Shown here: piece by piece, positions 33,801-46,229 of the stretch
How positions within the stretch are numbered: the first letter of the stretch is position 1
How the letters are laid out: the number at the start of each line of letters is the position of its first letter
Assembly (NCBI GenBank): GCA_010645155.1
Contig: JAAGOF010000109.1
Location: 1,030,358-1,094,357, forward strand
Source: Tigriopus japonicus
Lineage: Eukaryota; Arthropoda; Copepoda; Harpacticoida; Harpacticidae
DNA length: 64,000 bases
Reading direction: 5' to 3'
The notes under the pieces: model-generated
Told to the model about the DNA's origin: nothing
Database searches by the model: none
What the model saw: only the letters and a program-made list of their open reading frames with translations
Made by a program: the position numbers and the translations under genes

Positions 33801-36800
33801 CTGTTGAGAGTCGCTCCCTTGGATTCACTGTTCGTTTCAACGCATATGTTTTGCTTCGAATGTCACATTTCCACTACGTTGACCATTGTTGCTACTTTTT
33901 TAGTCATTTTTTTAATCAATCACCATTTTTCGAACCCATTTATTCTGGATATGTACAAACGTAAGTACAGCACACGTACTTTCAAATCCAGCCAAATGTA
34001 ATTGAAATTTTGTTGATTGAATAGTTTTGTTTCGTTTAAATACCCGATCATCCTGGTGACAAAAAAAGGTTTGCATCGTTCAACAAGCACGTTTTTATGA
34101 TTAATGATATCGTATTTTTGCCAGTGACATGGATAGACCAGCCTCTCATCAGTATTGCGACGAAATCACAAGCCCTCAACGTAAGCTGTTCTCTTCCAAC
34201 TCGTAGGGTCCTCTATATTAATGAAAGACTTTTTGAGGAGAAACGTCATGGTCTTATCAAGGCTTTAGAAAACTGCCATGACTTTATAACTCCTTCCACT
34301 TAGGATGCATTCGAGGTTCGAGGACATTAGTCACTGTTTTATCAAAAAGACATTTCTCTCATTGAGAACTCTAACAGCAGTGGAAAACGGCAGCTAACAC
34401 ACTCGTTGCTAATTCAAAAACTTTTGTCAGTAGATGAAGCTTTTTTAACAACTTTAAGCTCAGAGTTTTATGATTGGAAATTTAATTAGAGCCAAGCATA
34501 ACCTATGAATACAAACGTACCAAGAATTTTCAAATGTTCTAATATACAATTTGTAAGATTTGAATTAGGCTTTTCATCCCAATCGGGCAGCATCTCAAAC
34601 ACATTCACATAAAGCCTTTTATGTAGTTGGTTCTCCTGTTGGATTCTCTTGCTATCTTCATGTTGTTGATCTCTTGACATCGAAGAAACGGGTTTTGGGG
34701 GGCTTGGGGTTGGTTTGCACATTGAGATCGCTTTTCAAGCCCATGGAGTGCGTTTGGAAGCTGTGGGCATCACGTTGATTATACACAGCGGACTTGGAAA
34801 CAGCGGCACTTATGATGGTTACCGATCAATAGACTAGACTTTGGGTTTTGAACGCATCAAATTACGAAGTTGGCATTCTCTGATCTTTCACAATTGTTTA
34901 AAGATCACTGGCAAGAGATTGGCGTTTTTGTTGCTGGTCAAAATTTAGATGTTGGGCAAACCTTATTAGGATTGGGAAATTGAATTTGTTTTATCAATGC
35001 TGGAGCGTCGATCCAATTATTCGACGCAATTTTTGTCCATCTTCAATCTCTGAAGCCATAGTAACAAGGGAGGCAATCACATGTCAGACGGCATGCTGGA
35101 TGTTAAAAATAAAGCTCACGTTTGCATTTTTGTGACTGGACTATTTTAGTGTCGATTTCCTCCACTTGACTTAACAAACGTGGAAAAAGTTAAGTCTTCA
35201 TCGTTTGGGAGTGCTAACTTCTGCTATCAAAATTATTTTATTAGAAGGTGATCTGTAGTCCTATGATTTTAGACTCATAATTCTCAAGGTTATAATTGGA
35301 AATAAATGAGCTCAAATGGATAGAAAATGAGAAAAGTTTTAGAAGACAAACGTCAGATGTGCTCGTTTCGAAGAGCAACGCTTGGCCACAGACAAAAATC
35401 GACAAACATGTCAACAAAACCCCATTACTAATAGTCCGTAAAAAACTTACTCTTGAATCCTAACTTCTCTTTTATCAAGGACGAAAAGACTAAAATCAAT
35501 TGGTCTTAAATTGACTACATAAGAAGGTCAACTCGTCCTGGATTGAACTCTTAGAAATAGAGCGACATGCCGAAAAAAATGCAATATGCATCAGTCGATG
35601 AGGATATCAGTTCCAACTTTCCTTTTAATGCTAAAAACTCTAGAGCGATTTTCATGCAATGTTATAGTTGAAGTTGTGTTCAACGTACTAACTTTAAACA
35701 CTTCTAGATAATTATTCAATCGAATACCAACAGACACAAAAGGATCCTTGAATTAAAACCATAAGGACCTAAACCCGGAACGAACAATTCCTAGAATCGA
35801 AAGAATCGTAAATTGAAGCAGGTTTTTATCAAGCCGAAATATTCCTCAACTGAACTCAAAAGGTTGCTTTTTCAAGCTTTTTCATGTATTTATTTTACTT
35901 CCAATGAGGGAAGCTAAGTGAACATCAGTTGGACCTGTTTGTTTACCCCTTAGCTCGATCGTGGCCTCTGGTGACTCATTGCTTTACTAAAATTCTGCGA
36001 TCGTATCTTCTTCTCGATCGTTTGACACGGAGCAACTGACCGTTCGAAATTTTTGATCGAACGCTGATTAGAAAACAACAGATGCACCACAAAAGGGCGG
36101 CGCAAGACCCAGGGGCACATAATCTGCAACCTTTTCACAGTTGTCTTCTCCCATTCTACGTCTATATAAATCAAATACCGATCGAATAATATAAAAAATG
36201 CTGTTGTTGATAAGTTGTTAAACATTAAACTTGTTCCCCTGGACCAAGATGTAAAAAATACATTAACAGAAAAGTTGTTCACTACTAATTTTTGGGGGTC
36301 CAAAAATGTCAAATTGGGCTCGGACAAACTGAAAAAGTCATTTGAAACACTCTCTCAACTTGTTTGGAAATTGAAGGATGCAATCACTCATGGCTTCCTT
36401 AGTTCTAGCAAAGTTTAAGACTCCAACATTAGCACCCAAAATTATTAAATGAAAAGGTCTTGGGTTTTTTACCAAAAACGAAAAGACCCTAAACCGAAGC
36501 CAACCAGCTGCCAAAGTGTATATTCGTAAAGAAAATAAAAAAGATGACCTTAATGCCCCAGCTTAATGAACAAAAAATCAATTTATTGTCGTTTTCAATC
36601 CCGCTTTTGTAGTTTCTTCGGAATATGAAGGTAGTTGGTCAATCAAAAGCAGCCCGCAATGATCTTTGTCAAACACACCTGGTCACAAGTTAGAATCTTT
36701 AAGGATTACAAAGACATGTTTTACAAGTAACCGCACTATATGAGGAGAGCGAAAGCTAGTTAGACTAACGCTGATTGGATCATGCTCTCAATACAAATGG

Positions 36801-38417
36801 AGTACACTCAATGAGCTATAAGTCATTATAACTTGTTGGTCATTAATAATTAATGAATGAGTTTTACAAATGCCCAATTTCTCATTTACAATAAAATGTC
36901 AAGTAGAGGGTCATGTGTTAGCAAAAATGGAAAATTACGATTGCAAGGAAATATTGAAAATCAGAATAGTGACGTCAATAAGGATGAGTTAATAATAAGC
37001 TGCATTGTAATGATTTAGAAAAAAACCAGCCTATGCAATAAGATTATACTTATCAACATTATTTGACGTTACGACTGACGCTATTGACCTTTTAAACTAC
37101 TTGACTGACGCAATAAGCTGCAAGATAAACAAAGTCTCGAAAGTTCCTAAACACATTGGTCCAACTCATAACGACTAAAATAAGATTTGGGAACCGATGG
37201 TCGCTTTTGGATTTGCCACCTTCAATTTCTGAACGATCAACCGTGTAGAATCTTGTGGGCCGCGACTCCAAAGTTGTTGACGACCCAAGGACAAAAGACT
37301 AAAATGAAAGAAAGGTCAGAAAACGAACCTGTTTGTAGTGATGGACTGAGAGGGCTTTTAACCGAAACCGAAAGTTTTGGCCGAAAGAGGGCCCAACAGA
37401 AAACGAAATTGAAACCAAACATTGAAAATATAGGTTTCAGAGGTTGTGAGAGATGTTGTAGTCACTCCATCCTTGATAGTAAATGTCTGCTTTCGGTTTT
37501 GGTAGGCATAACCGAAACCGAACATTCGGCCAAATGCGCTTCGGTCCATGTATGTGTTAACAAATTTGTTCTAGTATTTCTCAAGTGTATGCAACGTTAT
37601 GAATAGGGTTGGGACAAAGTTTGAATTTGCAACTTCCACATAAAAAAATTGCAATTATTTGTGAGCTTGGTCTGATTTAGCAAAAATTGGCCAACCATGA
37701 TAGAAAATGTGATATATTTTCACATATTTTTCCAGTCTTTGCCCATAACTAGAGATGCTAAAACATCAAAAATGTAAAATTTCAAATCTAAACAATAAGA
37801 CTAGATAATCCACCTTTAAAAATAATTTTATGTCCTAAAAGGAAAAAAGTGTGCCAATTATCAGAATTCCTGAATTTGTAGAAAGAATCAAGAATCAGAG
37901 AAAATGGTCAAAGGAAACAAGGCAGATCGATTGGAGGGACTAAGCACTCAGGCAAATGATTGTGTAACATATCAGATGTCATATTTTGGTAAAGCAACAC
38001 ATTTTGGCAAACACTATAAAAAATGCCTGATTTTGATACTGTATGCGAGCATGCACGCATGAAACTTTAATACCTAGTTATTTAAAAAAGCGAGCAATTC
38101 TTCTAATTGTACCGTCCGCTAACTAAAGTCTTAAATCGTTTTGAGTCGTATCTCCCAGGAATCTTGCGAGACACCTGAATCTCTTGTTGGGTCATTCTTG
38201 GAATTGGACAAGTTTAATACTTCCTATTTGCGCTAAAGCATCGTACCAATCATTCAATCAGTGAGTCAAGTTCATGTACATCAGAAAGACTGAAGTACGT
38301 TGGAGAATATTCCTTTCAAGTGCCTAAAAAATTCATTTTTCCGATTTCCATTTAAGCTTACAGTCTAATGTAGGTTTTTCAATGTGTTGAATTAATGATA
38401 ATGAACAAAAAACGTAT
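27899..38417. other. Gene desert
   Basis: About 10.5 kb in which I cannot support any gene. 28600-29300 is richer in G and C. Frames at 29842-30300 (152 codons) and 36170-36418 are the longest, neither with a recognisable product. 30300-30660 contains diverged AT-rich repeats of one another. A CRE palindrome (TGACGTCA) lies at 31760-31767, and a perfect 14-bp inverted repeat at 31793-31836. CTCA/ACTC words cluster at about 33190-33230 and 33660-33690. Confidence 0.5.
31793..31836. repeat. Perfect 14-bp inverted repeat (hairpin)
   Basis: ATTTTCTGCCACGT at 31793-31806 is perfectly complementary to ACGTGGCAGAAAAT at 31823-31836 across a 16-nt loop that itself contains TTTGCC. It lies 26 nt after a TGACGTCA palindrome. 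Confidence 0.85.
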
Positions 38418-39018
38418 GGCACCTGGAAAAGATTCAATTCCCTGGACACTTTAAAGAGGACCTTGGAGTAAAAAATCATAGTGAACACTAAACATTCCCT
38501 TAACTAGAAAAAACACAATAGTTTATTTTAAAGCCCTAACTTGTATCTAATTCTTGCAAACATATGCTTGGTTTGGTTTCAAGTACAGTTCTATAGAGAC
38601 AGAACTGCCACTCGGGTTAGGTCATTGCAGATTTGCTTTGAGCTCATTTCATCAGTCCGGCAGTAAGGGTGCCCAATGCCTTGATTAATGACACATTGCT
38701 CTTGTTGTAACAAAGCAGTTGAATGAGCAGTTCCGCCAGTGACTCCCTGAAATCACTAGTTCCAGTTTTGAATCACGTAACTAAATGTGGCCAACGTCAA
38801 ACCCCATCGCATACACAATGCAAGCTTGCTGAATCACGAGAAATTTGGGAGTGACATTTTGCCTCTATGTTCTTTAGGGTTTTGAGAAATAAAATGACCA
38901 CTAGGTAGAACTACAGAAGAGACATAAGCTACATTTTTGTGTTGAGGAAGCACAACTTATGCGTTGAGATTGTTCTTGAAGAAAGTTATCCGTGCTATTT
39001 TCTATATTTTACTAAGAC
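38418..39018 (+). repeat. Long direct repeat, copy 1 (601 bp)
   Basis: Starts GGCACCTGGAAAAGATTC and ends TTTTACTAAGAC. Nearly identical to 40109-40710, with under twenty scattered substitutions and a few single-base indels by eye. The left boundary is real: the preceding sequence differs only because copy 2 begins at the gap edge, so the full unit may be longer. No ORF spans it. Confidence 0.95.
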
Positions 39019-39141
39019 TTTTCTATATTTTATTTTACAAGACTTTTCTATATTTTATTTTACAAGACTTTTCTATATTTTATTTTACAAGACTTTTCTA
39101 TATTTTATTTTACAAGACTTTTCTATATTTTATTTTACAAG
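39019..39141 (+). repeat. 25-bp minisatellite entering the gap
   Basis: Almost five perfect copies of a 25-bp unit (TTTTCTATATTTTATTTTAC plus AAGAC), running directly into the Ns. The last 18-20 bp of the 601-bp repeat are a variant of the same unit, so the array grew from that end. The array was probably collapsed or unassembled. Confidence 0.95.
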
Positions 39142-40108
39142 NNNNNNNNNNNNNNNNNNNNNNNNNNNNNNNNNNNNNNNNNNNNNNNNNNNNNNNNNNN
39201 NNNNNNNNNNNNNNNNNNNNNNNNNNNNNNNNNNNNNNNNNNNNNNNNNNNNNNNNNNNNNNNNNNNNNNNNNNNNNNNNNNNNNNNNNNNNNNNNNNNN
39301 NNNNNNNNNNNNNNNNNNNNNNNNNNNNNNNNNNNNNNNNNNNNNNNNNNNNNNNNNNNNNNNNNNNNNNNNNNNNNNNNNNNNNNNNNNNNNNNNNNNN
39401 NNNNNNNNNNNNNNNNNNNNNNNNNNNNNNNNNNNNNNNNNNNNNNNNNNNNNNNNNNNNNNNNNNNNNNNNNNNNNNNNNNNNNNNNNNNNNNNNNNNN
39501 NNNNNNNNNNNNNNNNNNNNNNNNNNNNNNNNNNNNNNNNNNNNNNNNNNNNNNNNNNNNNNNNNNNNNNNNNNNNNNNNNNNNNNNNNNNNNNNNNNNN
39601 NNNNNNNNNNNNNNNNNNNNNNNNNNNNNNNNNNNNNNNNNNNNNNNNNNNNNNNNNNNNNNNNNNNNNNNNNNNNNNNNNNNNNNNNNNNNNNNNNNNN
39701 NNNNNNNNNNNNNNNNNNNNNNNNNNNNNNNNNNNNNNNNNNNNNNNNNNNNNNNNNNNNNNNNNNNNNNNNNNNNNNNNNNNNNNNNNNNNNNNNNNNN
39801 NNNNNNNNNNNNNNNNNNNNNNNNNNNNNNNNNNNNNNNNNNNNNNNNNNNNNNNNNNNNNNNNNNNNNNNNNNNNNNNNNNNNNNNNNNNNNNNNNNNN
39901 NNNNNNNNNNNNNNNNNNNNNNNNNNNNNNNNNNNNNNNNNNNNNNNNNNNNNNNNNNNNNNNNNNNNNNNNNNNNNNNNNNNNNNNNNNNNNNNNNNNN
40001 NNNNNNNNNNNNNNNNNNNNNNNNNNNNNNNNNNNNNNNNNNNNNNNNNNNNNNNNNNNNNNNNNNNNNNNNNNNNNNNNNNNNNNNNNNNNNNNNNNNN
40101 NNNNNNNN
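39142..40108. other. Assembly gap (967 Ns)
   Basis: Unresolved bases. Its edges are a minisatellite on the left and a repeated segment on the right, which explains the assembly failure. Long frames reported across it are artefacts. Confidence 1.
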
Positions 40109-40710
40109 GGCACGTGGAAAAGATTCAATTCCCTGGACACTTCAAAGAGGACTTTGGAGTAAAAAATCATAGTGAACACTAAACATTCCCTTAACTAGGA
40201 AAAACACAATAGTTTATTTCAAAGCCCTAACTTGTATCTAATTCTTGCAAACATATGCTTGGTTTGGTTTCAAGTACAGTTCTATAGAGACAGAAGTGCC
40301 ACTCGGGTTAGGTCATTGCAGATTTGCTTTGAGCTCATTTCATCAGTCCGGCAGTAAGGGTGCCCAGTGCCTTGATTAATCACGCATTGCTCTTGTTCTA
40401 ACAAAGCAGTTGAATGAGCAGTTCCGCCAGTGACTCCCTGAAATCACTAGTTCCAGTTTTGAATCACGTAACTAAATGTGGCCAACGTCAAACCCAATCG
40501 CATACACAATGCAAGCTTGCTGAATCACGAGAAATTTGGGAGTGACATTTTTGCCTCTATGTTTTTTAGGGGTTTGAGAAATAAAATGAACACTAGGTAG
40601 AACTACAGAAGAGACATAAGCTACATTTTTGTGTTGAGGAAGCACAACTTATGCGTTGAGATTGTTCTTGAAGATAGTTATCCGTGCTATGTTCTATATT
40701 TTACTAAGAC
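40109..40710 (+). repeat. Long direct repeat, copy 2 (602 bp)
   Basis: Second copy of the 38418-39018 segment, beginning at the gap edge. After the shared TTTTACTAAGAC end it passes into unrelated single-copy sequence (TACTACTCAC...) rather than the minisatellite. Confidence 0.95.
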
Positions 40711-42318
40711 TACTACTCACAACAAATTACCTAGTACGTAATATGTCAAATTACACATATGTCTTTGTGAGAACCAATGAGATATCCATGGTTTTATCAT
40801 GACATTTGTCAATCATGAGTTCGAATTTGCATAAAAAAGAGATGAAATCAATGCCTTTCTTAAGGTTACCAAACAAAAAAGACAAATTTCAGAACATCAT
40901 TTCATCGTCAGATCAATTTACCAAGGTGTTTTCAAGCCACGATTTCTCATGTGGATAGACGTTTTTTGCTTGAAAAGTGAAATCAAATTACATCCACACT
41001 TCTTTGAATAATCTTGAAAAAATATATAAGAGTCTGCTCAGTCATGTTGTAAACATTCTTTGTGATTGCTCCTTAGTCGTGAACTTATCCATCAATGTAC
41101 GCACAGGGCAACTTCGCTGACCACCTTTGACATGTTTTCTAAATATGATCTTTTGATATTAGTGCTTGATCGACTCACAGGGTCTTTCAGTGCCTCCAAG
41201 TTTGATGCTCAATCTCTGGATATGCATAGGCTCTTCAAACTCATAGTAAAGTAGAAAGCTCAAAATGAATGGGCTACCCCTCTTGTGAGAATTTATCAAA
41301 AGAGGGCCAACTTGTCCTCTTCGCTGTCGCGAGGTTCGAGAGCAGTTTTTGACTCGCTGAATCGTACAAGATGAAATTTGTTTCACGTATTTTTTGTAGT
41401 ACATTGCCTAGCTTAAATAGGCAAGACTCATTTGGATGATTGAGTAAAAAATCCACTTCTCATCTATAACCTGTCTATCCACTTTTCTGAAGCTCTTATA
41501 TTTGTTGGAACATCACGTTCTACTAGTAGTAATCTCAAAAGTCTTTTACTGTATGTGTGTTTGAAGTTCCGGAAACTTCACTTAAATTGTATTCATAGTT
41601 TTTTTCCTGTTCCTCATTGATGCAACAGAAGTGTCAGAATGAAACGCTAGATCATTTAAATTGCAATACGACGGGATTAATTGGAGAATTTGTTTTTATT
41701 CGGGCTTTGTGTTTTTCAAAATCGTTGAAATTTATTCCTTATATGTTCTCATCGGTGGATTCGTAATGCCACATGAGGGCAAGGAGGCATCAAGCCTCAC
41801 GGTGACGACAAAAATGTGTTTGAGGTTTATCCACGGTGAATGTTGATACAGTATTTGCTTGGTTTGCTTCAATTTGACTCGTAGTATTCGGCCGGGTTAG
41901 AGGCTTCAATATCACACTTTGTAGGAGAGATCACAGAAGTGGGGAAAGAGGGTATTGAAGCAAATTCAAACAGCATGGGTTCAAACAGACTTTTATCAGA
42001 AAATAATATTTCTCAATCATGAATGCAATGGCCCAGAGTGAAGTCCAGGGGTTTGGCATTAGATTTGTACCAGGTTCTTGGTCTCCAAAATAGAGAGAGA
42101 AGTCCATGTGACACAGCACCAAATGGAACACAGCGCTTGGTTTGGGAGACGAAAGGAGGAAATTGGGAGAGAGAGAGAGAAAAAAAAAGAGGGGGGCGAG
42201 AATACACAGGGATTTAAAGATCGGTAGTAGGTATGTAATGAAAGTGATGATGATGCTTGGTGTACATGAGTGATAAGTTGATTGAAATCAAAGAGGGAAG
42301 GAAAGAATTTGGCATTTG
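40711..42318. other. Intergenic, 3' side of HEXIM
   Basis: No gene supported. A purine-rich GAGA/AAAA/GGGG patch lies at about 42165-42195, probably in or near the HEXIM 3' UTR. No clear minus-strand AATAAA is visible close to the HEXIM stop. Confidence 0.5.
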
Positions 42319-43620
42319 TTACTTGTCGCTCTCGTTATTATTTTCATTAGTACTGTCGCCACCGCTGTTGGAAGTCGAGGACACAGCAGGATGCGGATTG
42401 GCATGATTTCCACTTTGTCCACTCTCGTAACCGGTGTCTTGGGCATTTTCATCCAATTCAGGACTAGACTCCAAAGGGCGATAGCCTGTGGGAGCTTCAA
42501 CGACAGCCTCGCTGTCGTCGTTATCGTTGTTGTTGTCCTCGTCATCCGAACTGGAGGACTCGCCGGAAGACGACGACGACGATGATGATGACGAGTTGCA
42601 GGTACTGCAGGAATCGTCGTCGTCGTCATCGTCCTCCGAGATCGAGCTGGAAGAGCTCACGATGCTCTCTCCACCATCGAGTTCGTCATCCATGCCCAGG
42701 GCCTGTCTTCGTTTTTGCCTTAGCAGGGAAAGATTCTCCAATCTGAGATGGTGGTTATCCATTTTGAGGGCTTGAATTTCTTTCTGAAAGTTTCGGATTC
42801 GATCCATCATTTCCGGTGTGATTTGGATGGCCAATTGAGCTGCGGCTTCGGCATCGCTCTTTCGGGCCTCTTCTCTTTGCCTGGCCTTGACCAGACGGTC
42901 TTCCAGGATGTCAATCTTGCTCTCCATTTGAATGTACTCATTGATGAGGTCCGCTTTACTCAACATGACTAGTCGATCCGCTCGAGCATTGTTATATTCC
43001 TTAAGGAACTCATTATTGACGAACTCTTCTTCATCTTCCGGAGAAGAGTAGAAGTAGTCATCGTCCGACTCCATAGAAAAGCTCGAGTCCCGAGCTCGGG
43101 TAATTACCTTGGTGGGTCCATCACAGGCATTGGGGTTTCTCAGAAAGCTTTCCGGGGTAACCTTGAGTTTCTTATCCAAGTACTGAATGGTGTCACCATG
43201 ATCGTTCATGATGAATTGAGTGGTATTGAAGGGGGCATCGGGCTGGGTATTCCTGCCCTTGGGGAAGCCACCCCCGAGTATTCCAGAGTCCTTTTTGTTC
43301 TTCTTCCATGTTCTGAACTTCTTTTTCCCTCGGCGATGTTGCTTCTTCGAGTTGTCTTTCTTGGGTGCGAAACGTTTCTTCTTCAAGGGAGGCGCCCCTC
43401 CTGTTAGCCCACTTTCTTCCGTTTCGTCGTCGGCCAGGAATGGCTTTTGTTCTTCTTCGCCCCGTTTGGAACATGGGGTGAGTTTGCGCTTTTTGGCTCG
43501 TTTGGTCTTGCGATCATCTCTCCGGGAACCTTGGCCGTCGGGGGCGGGATTTGAACTGGTTCGCTTCAACAGAGGCAATCTTGCGGGCTCTGATCCATTC
43601 AACACTTGCACAGAAGTCAT
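42319..43620 (-). CDS. HEXIM: HEXIM (7SK snRNP, P-TEFb inhibitor)
   Basis: With 7SK RNA, HEXIM binds and inhibits cyclin T/CDK9 and so restrains Pol II pause release in the nucleus. The frame is intronless (as are human HEXIM1/2) and 433 residues long, against 359 in human HEXIM1. Seen in order: basic stretches at 33-47 and 79-87; the RNA-binding arginine-rich motif KKQHRRGKKKFR at about 92-103; the P-TEFb inhibitory motif PFNTTQFIMNDH at 130-141 (PYNTTQFLMDDH in most relatives); an acidic patch at 184-201; then the cyclin-binding coiled coil at about 203-305. The last 120 residues are a Ser/Asp/Asn low-complexity tail absent from the human protein, encoded by trinucleotide runs. Upstream (43650-44230) is G/C-rich, as expected for a promoter. 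Confidence 0.94.
   Translation of the reverse strand: MTSVQVLNGSEPARLPLLKRTSSNPAPDGQGSRRDDRKTKRAKKRKLTPCSKRGEEEQKPFLADDETEESGLTGGAPPLKKKRFAPKKDNSKKQHRRGKKKFRTWKKNKKDSGILGGGFPKGRNTQPDAPFNTTQFIMNDHGDTIQYLDKKLKVTPESFLRNPNACDGPTKVITRARDSSFSMESDDDYFYSSPEDEEEFVNNEFLKEYNNARADRLVMLSKADLINEYIQMESKIDILEDRLVKARQREEARKSDAEAAAQLAIQITPEMMDRIRNFQKEIQALKMDNHHLRLENLSLLRQKRRQALGMDDELDGGESIVSSSSSISEDDDDDDDSCSTCNSSSSSSSSSSGESSSSDDEDNNNDNDDSEAVVEAPTGYRPLESSPELDENAQDTGYESGQSGNHANPHPAVSSTSNSGGDSTNENNNESDK
42550..42672 (-). repeat. Coding trinucleotide runs in HEXIM tail
   Basis: Imperfect GAC/GAT and TCG/TCA codon runs encoding Asp and Ser homopolymers of seven to ten residues (residues about 322-360). Codon usage is mixed, which suggests age or selection rather than a fresh slippage expansion. 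Confidence 0.8.
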
Positions 43621-46141
43621 TGTTCAGCGATGAATGGGGGGTGTAACACATGGGGGAGTGTCAAGAAACGTGATGGGCAGAACAAGTATGATTCGGAGCG
43701 AAATCACACTTTCCAGCAGATGAAGATTGCAGATTTACTCGATAAATGCCAACGTTGTCGTGTTGTCTTGATCAATGTTGATAACAAATTGACGTCTGAC
43801 GGCAGAACCTTCCTTCTCCGTAAGTCACTCTCAACTGAAGAGTCGCGAGAATAAATCCGAGATTCTAGTTGAACGGTCTCGTTGCTGTCGGTATCGTTGT
43901 CGCAGGGCGACTGAAGTTGGGAATGAGATTTTGGGATGAGGAAAGGCGTTTCACAAAATTGGAGATTGGCGGGCGGGCAATGGCGTTCCCCGGCCTGCCA
44001 ACAGACACTCACACACAACCAACCGACCCACGACCCACCCAACACGGACGGACTCGAGACCGAGCGAGCTCTCTGATGTGCCTTTGGGCTACGCCTAATT
44101 CAAGCCACGAACGACACGAAACAAAGGTTCGATCGAAGCTGTGCTTGAGAGCTGCACTCGCTCCGATCCGCGTTCCGCACACCGCATCTCCATGGGCGAG
44201 CCAAGCCAGGAAAGAGGGCCAAATAATCACACTGACTAAAAAGATCGTCCATTGGAACCTTGCCTATTTTTTTAAAATTCAAATTCCTTCCTCAAAGGGA
44301 TATCAAATAAGTTCTTAAACGTACAAACTGTTATTAAATGAACGTTGATATGCAGGCAAAGGAGGAGGTGCATAGATCTGAGATTGAGAAAATCAGAGCT
44401 ACAAGAGCATCATGATGGTTTCTTACTTTCCCAATCTTCTAGAGTGCCAAAAGAACGCATGATCAAGGGCGAGCAGAGGAAACCAACGACGACGCACTCA
44501 GATTTGGATGGAGGATTCTGGATTGAACGAGCTCTTCTTGGCTTCTCACCCGAGCTCGACTATGGTTTTTTGTGCACAAATATGCGTGACAATCTCACAA
44601 AAAGCAACGCATGACAATGAACCTAAGAATACGGAGAATAGTACTTTTAGTGATGAGATGCTACTTGTTAATAATCCGCCTCAGAGACATAAGTCTTGCA
44701 GATCTATGATTTAATGATAACTTTGTTTCCAACGGGAAACCATGCTATTTCTCAAAGAATGATTCAAATCAAGAGAATAGAGTAAAACGATAGACTGAAG
44801 TGTATGTGTAATCTATTATATATTTCTTGTGCAAAGAACCAGCACCTTAGTGTCCTGATAGCATGCTAGGCCAGTCTTTTAAAAGTGACAGAAATGGAGA
44901 AAAAGAAGATAAACGATGATAAATATACAAAAAGTACAGAAAGAATCATGAAATTGCCCCGATTTTCATTTCTGTTTCAGTTTTGGTTCACTTCAGAAGC
45001 ACCAAAACTTGAAATTTAAATGGTTGACAATAGAAATTTTCATGCATGGAAATAACTTCATTTTGCGCTTTCTCGATTGCAATATCAGTCGAATGCATCT
45101 TGTGTTTCTTTCTTTTGATCGAAACTTTTCTGTCAATGTTCTCTTTTTGTCTATCAAAATTTCACAGAAGAAACTATTTCAAGCATTATTTACAAACCTC
45201 AATTAAGTCATGCATAGAAACAAGAACTTGAACATTTATTCCTCTTACTCGACAGTCGTTCGTCCATGTTTACATGTATCATCTTCGAGTGAATCCCTCT
45301 CAAAATACTATCAATCACATCAGTTTTAAAAGGTATGAAAATTGCTTAAAACTGGTACCGTTCATTTTGACGTACTCGAGCGTTAACAAAAGGTTCATTT
45401 TGACTATTTTTTTCTCTTCGAATCTTATTCATTTGGCAACTTTTCTTTTTCTCGCCCTCTATTTGTCATAATTAGCTGGATATGTAATTGTAACCACTTG
45501 TTTGTCTGTCAGGCAGATCTGTGATGCAATTAAAATTTTAATTCTGATCAAAATTTGAAGTAATTGTAAGTGTGATTGGTTGCATATGAATTTAGAGTAA
45601 ACGTCATTGTAATTGATTATATTTCAACCAAAGTAGTTAGCATTTTCAATCACAAATACAATTAAGTTTTTCCAGGATAATCAATTTTTGGACCAAATTT
45701 TCACACGCATTTTTTTATCATGTAAATTAAAAATTGTTCAGCGCACTAAACCAATAGACCTAATTATCCATTAGATTTGGCCACATTTAGGTACTTCATA
45801 TTTTGAATGACTTTGCAAAAAGGAAAATTCTAATAAGTAGAGCGAGGTTAAAAAGGTTTTTCCACAAATCTTGCAAATTTGTGCAAATATTTTTACAACA
45901 TAATGTTTAAGTATAAACACTTTTTCGCGTATTTTAGACCTTTTTTGAAATCTAAATCTAAATATGTAGGATCTGGTACTCTTTAACAGATTTTAAAGGA
46001 GGGCTAGATATTTTTGAAAAATGCTTTTCGTGATCAACACAGTTAAAGGGGTAAAAGGGTTAAAGGGATTAACGAATCAGCCGACATTGATTCGCTGGTA
46101 GATCAAAATTCGTTTAAATGTATATTGCGTATATCAAATCA

Positions 46142-46222
46142 CATAAAAATAACCTTTTTTGGCCATTTTCTGTTGAAAATAACATCCTCTTTGGCCATTT
46201 TCAGCTCAAAATAACCTTTTTT
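46142..46222 (+). repeat. ~31-bp tandem repeat, 2.5 units
   Basis: Units of 30-32 bp beginning AAAATAAC and containing TTTGGCCATTTTC, repeated twice and then truncated at AAAATAACCTTTTTTT. Confidence 0.8.
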
Positions 46223-46229
46223 TAATAAC

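Noticed and set aside
38939..40179. Frames of 349-407 codons across the gap
   Set aside because: They consist of Ns and the AT-rich 25-bp repeat; artefacts of missing sequence.
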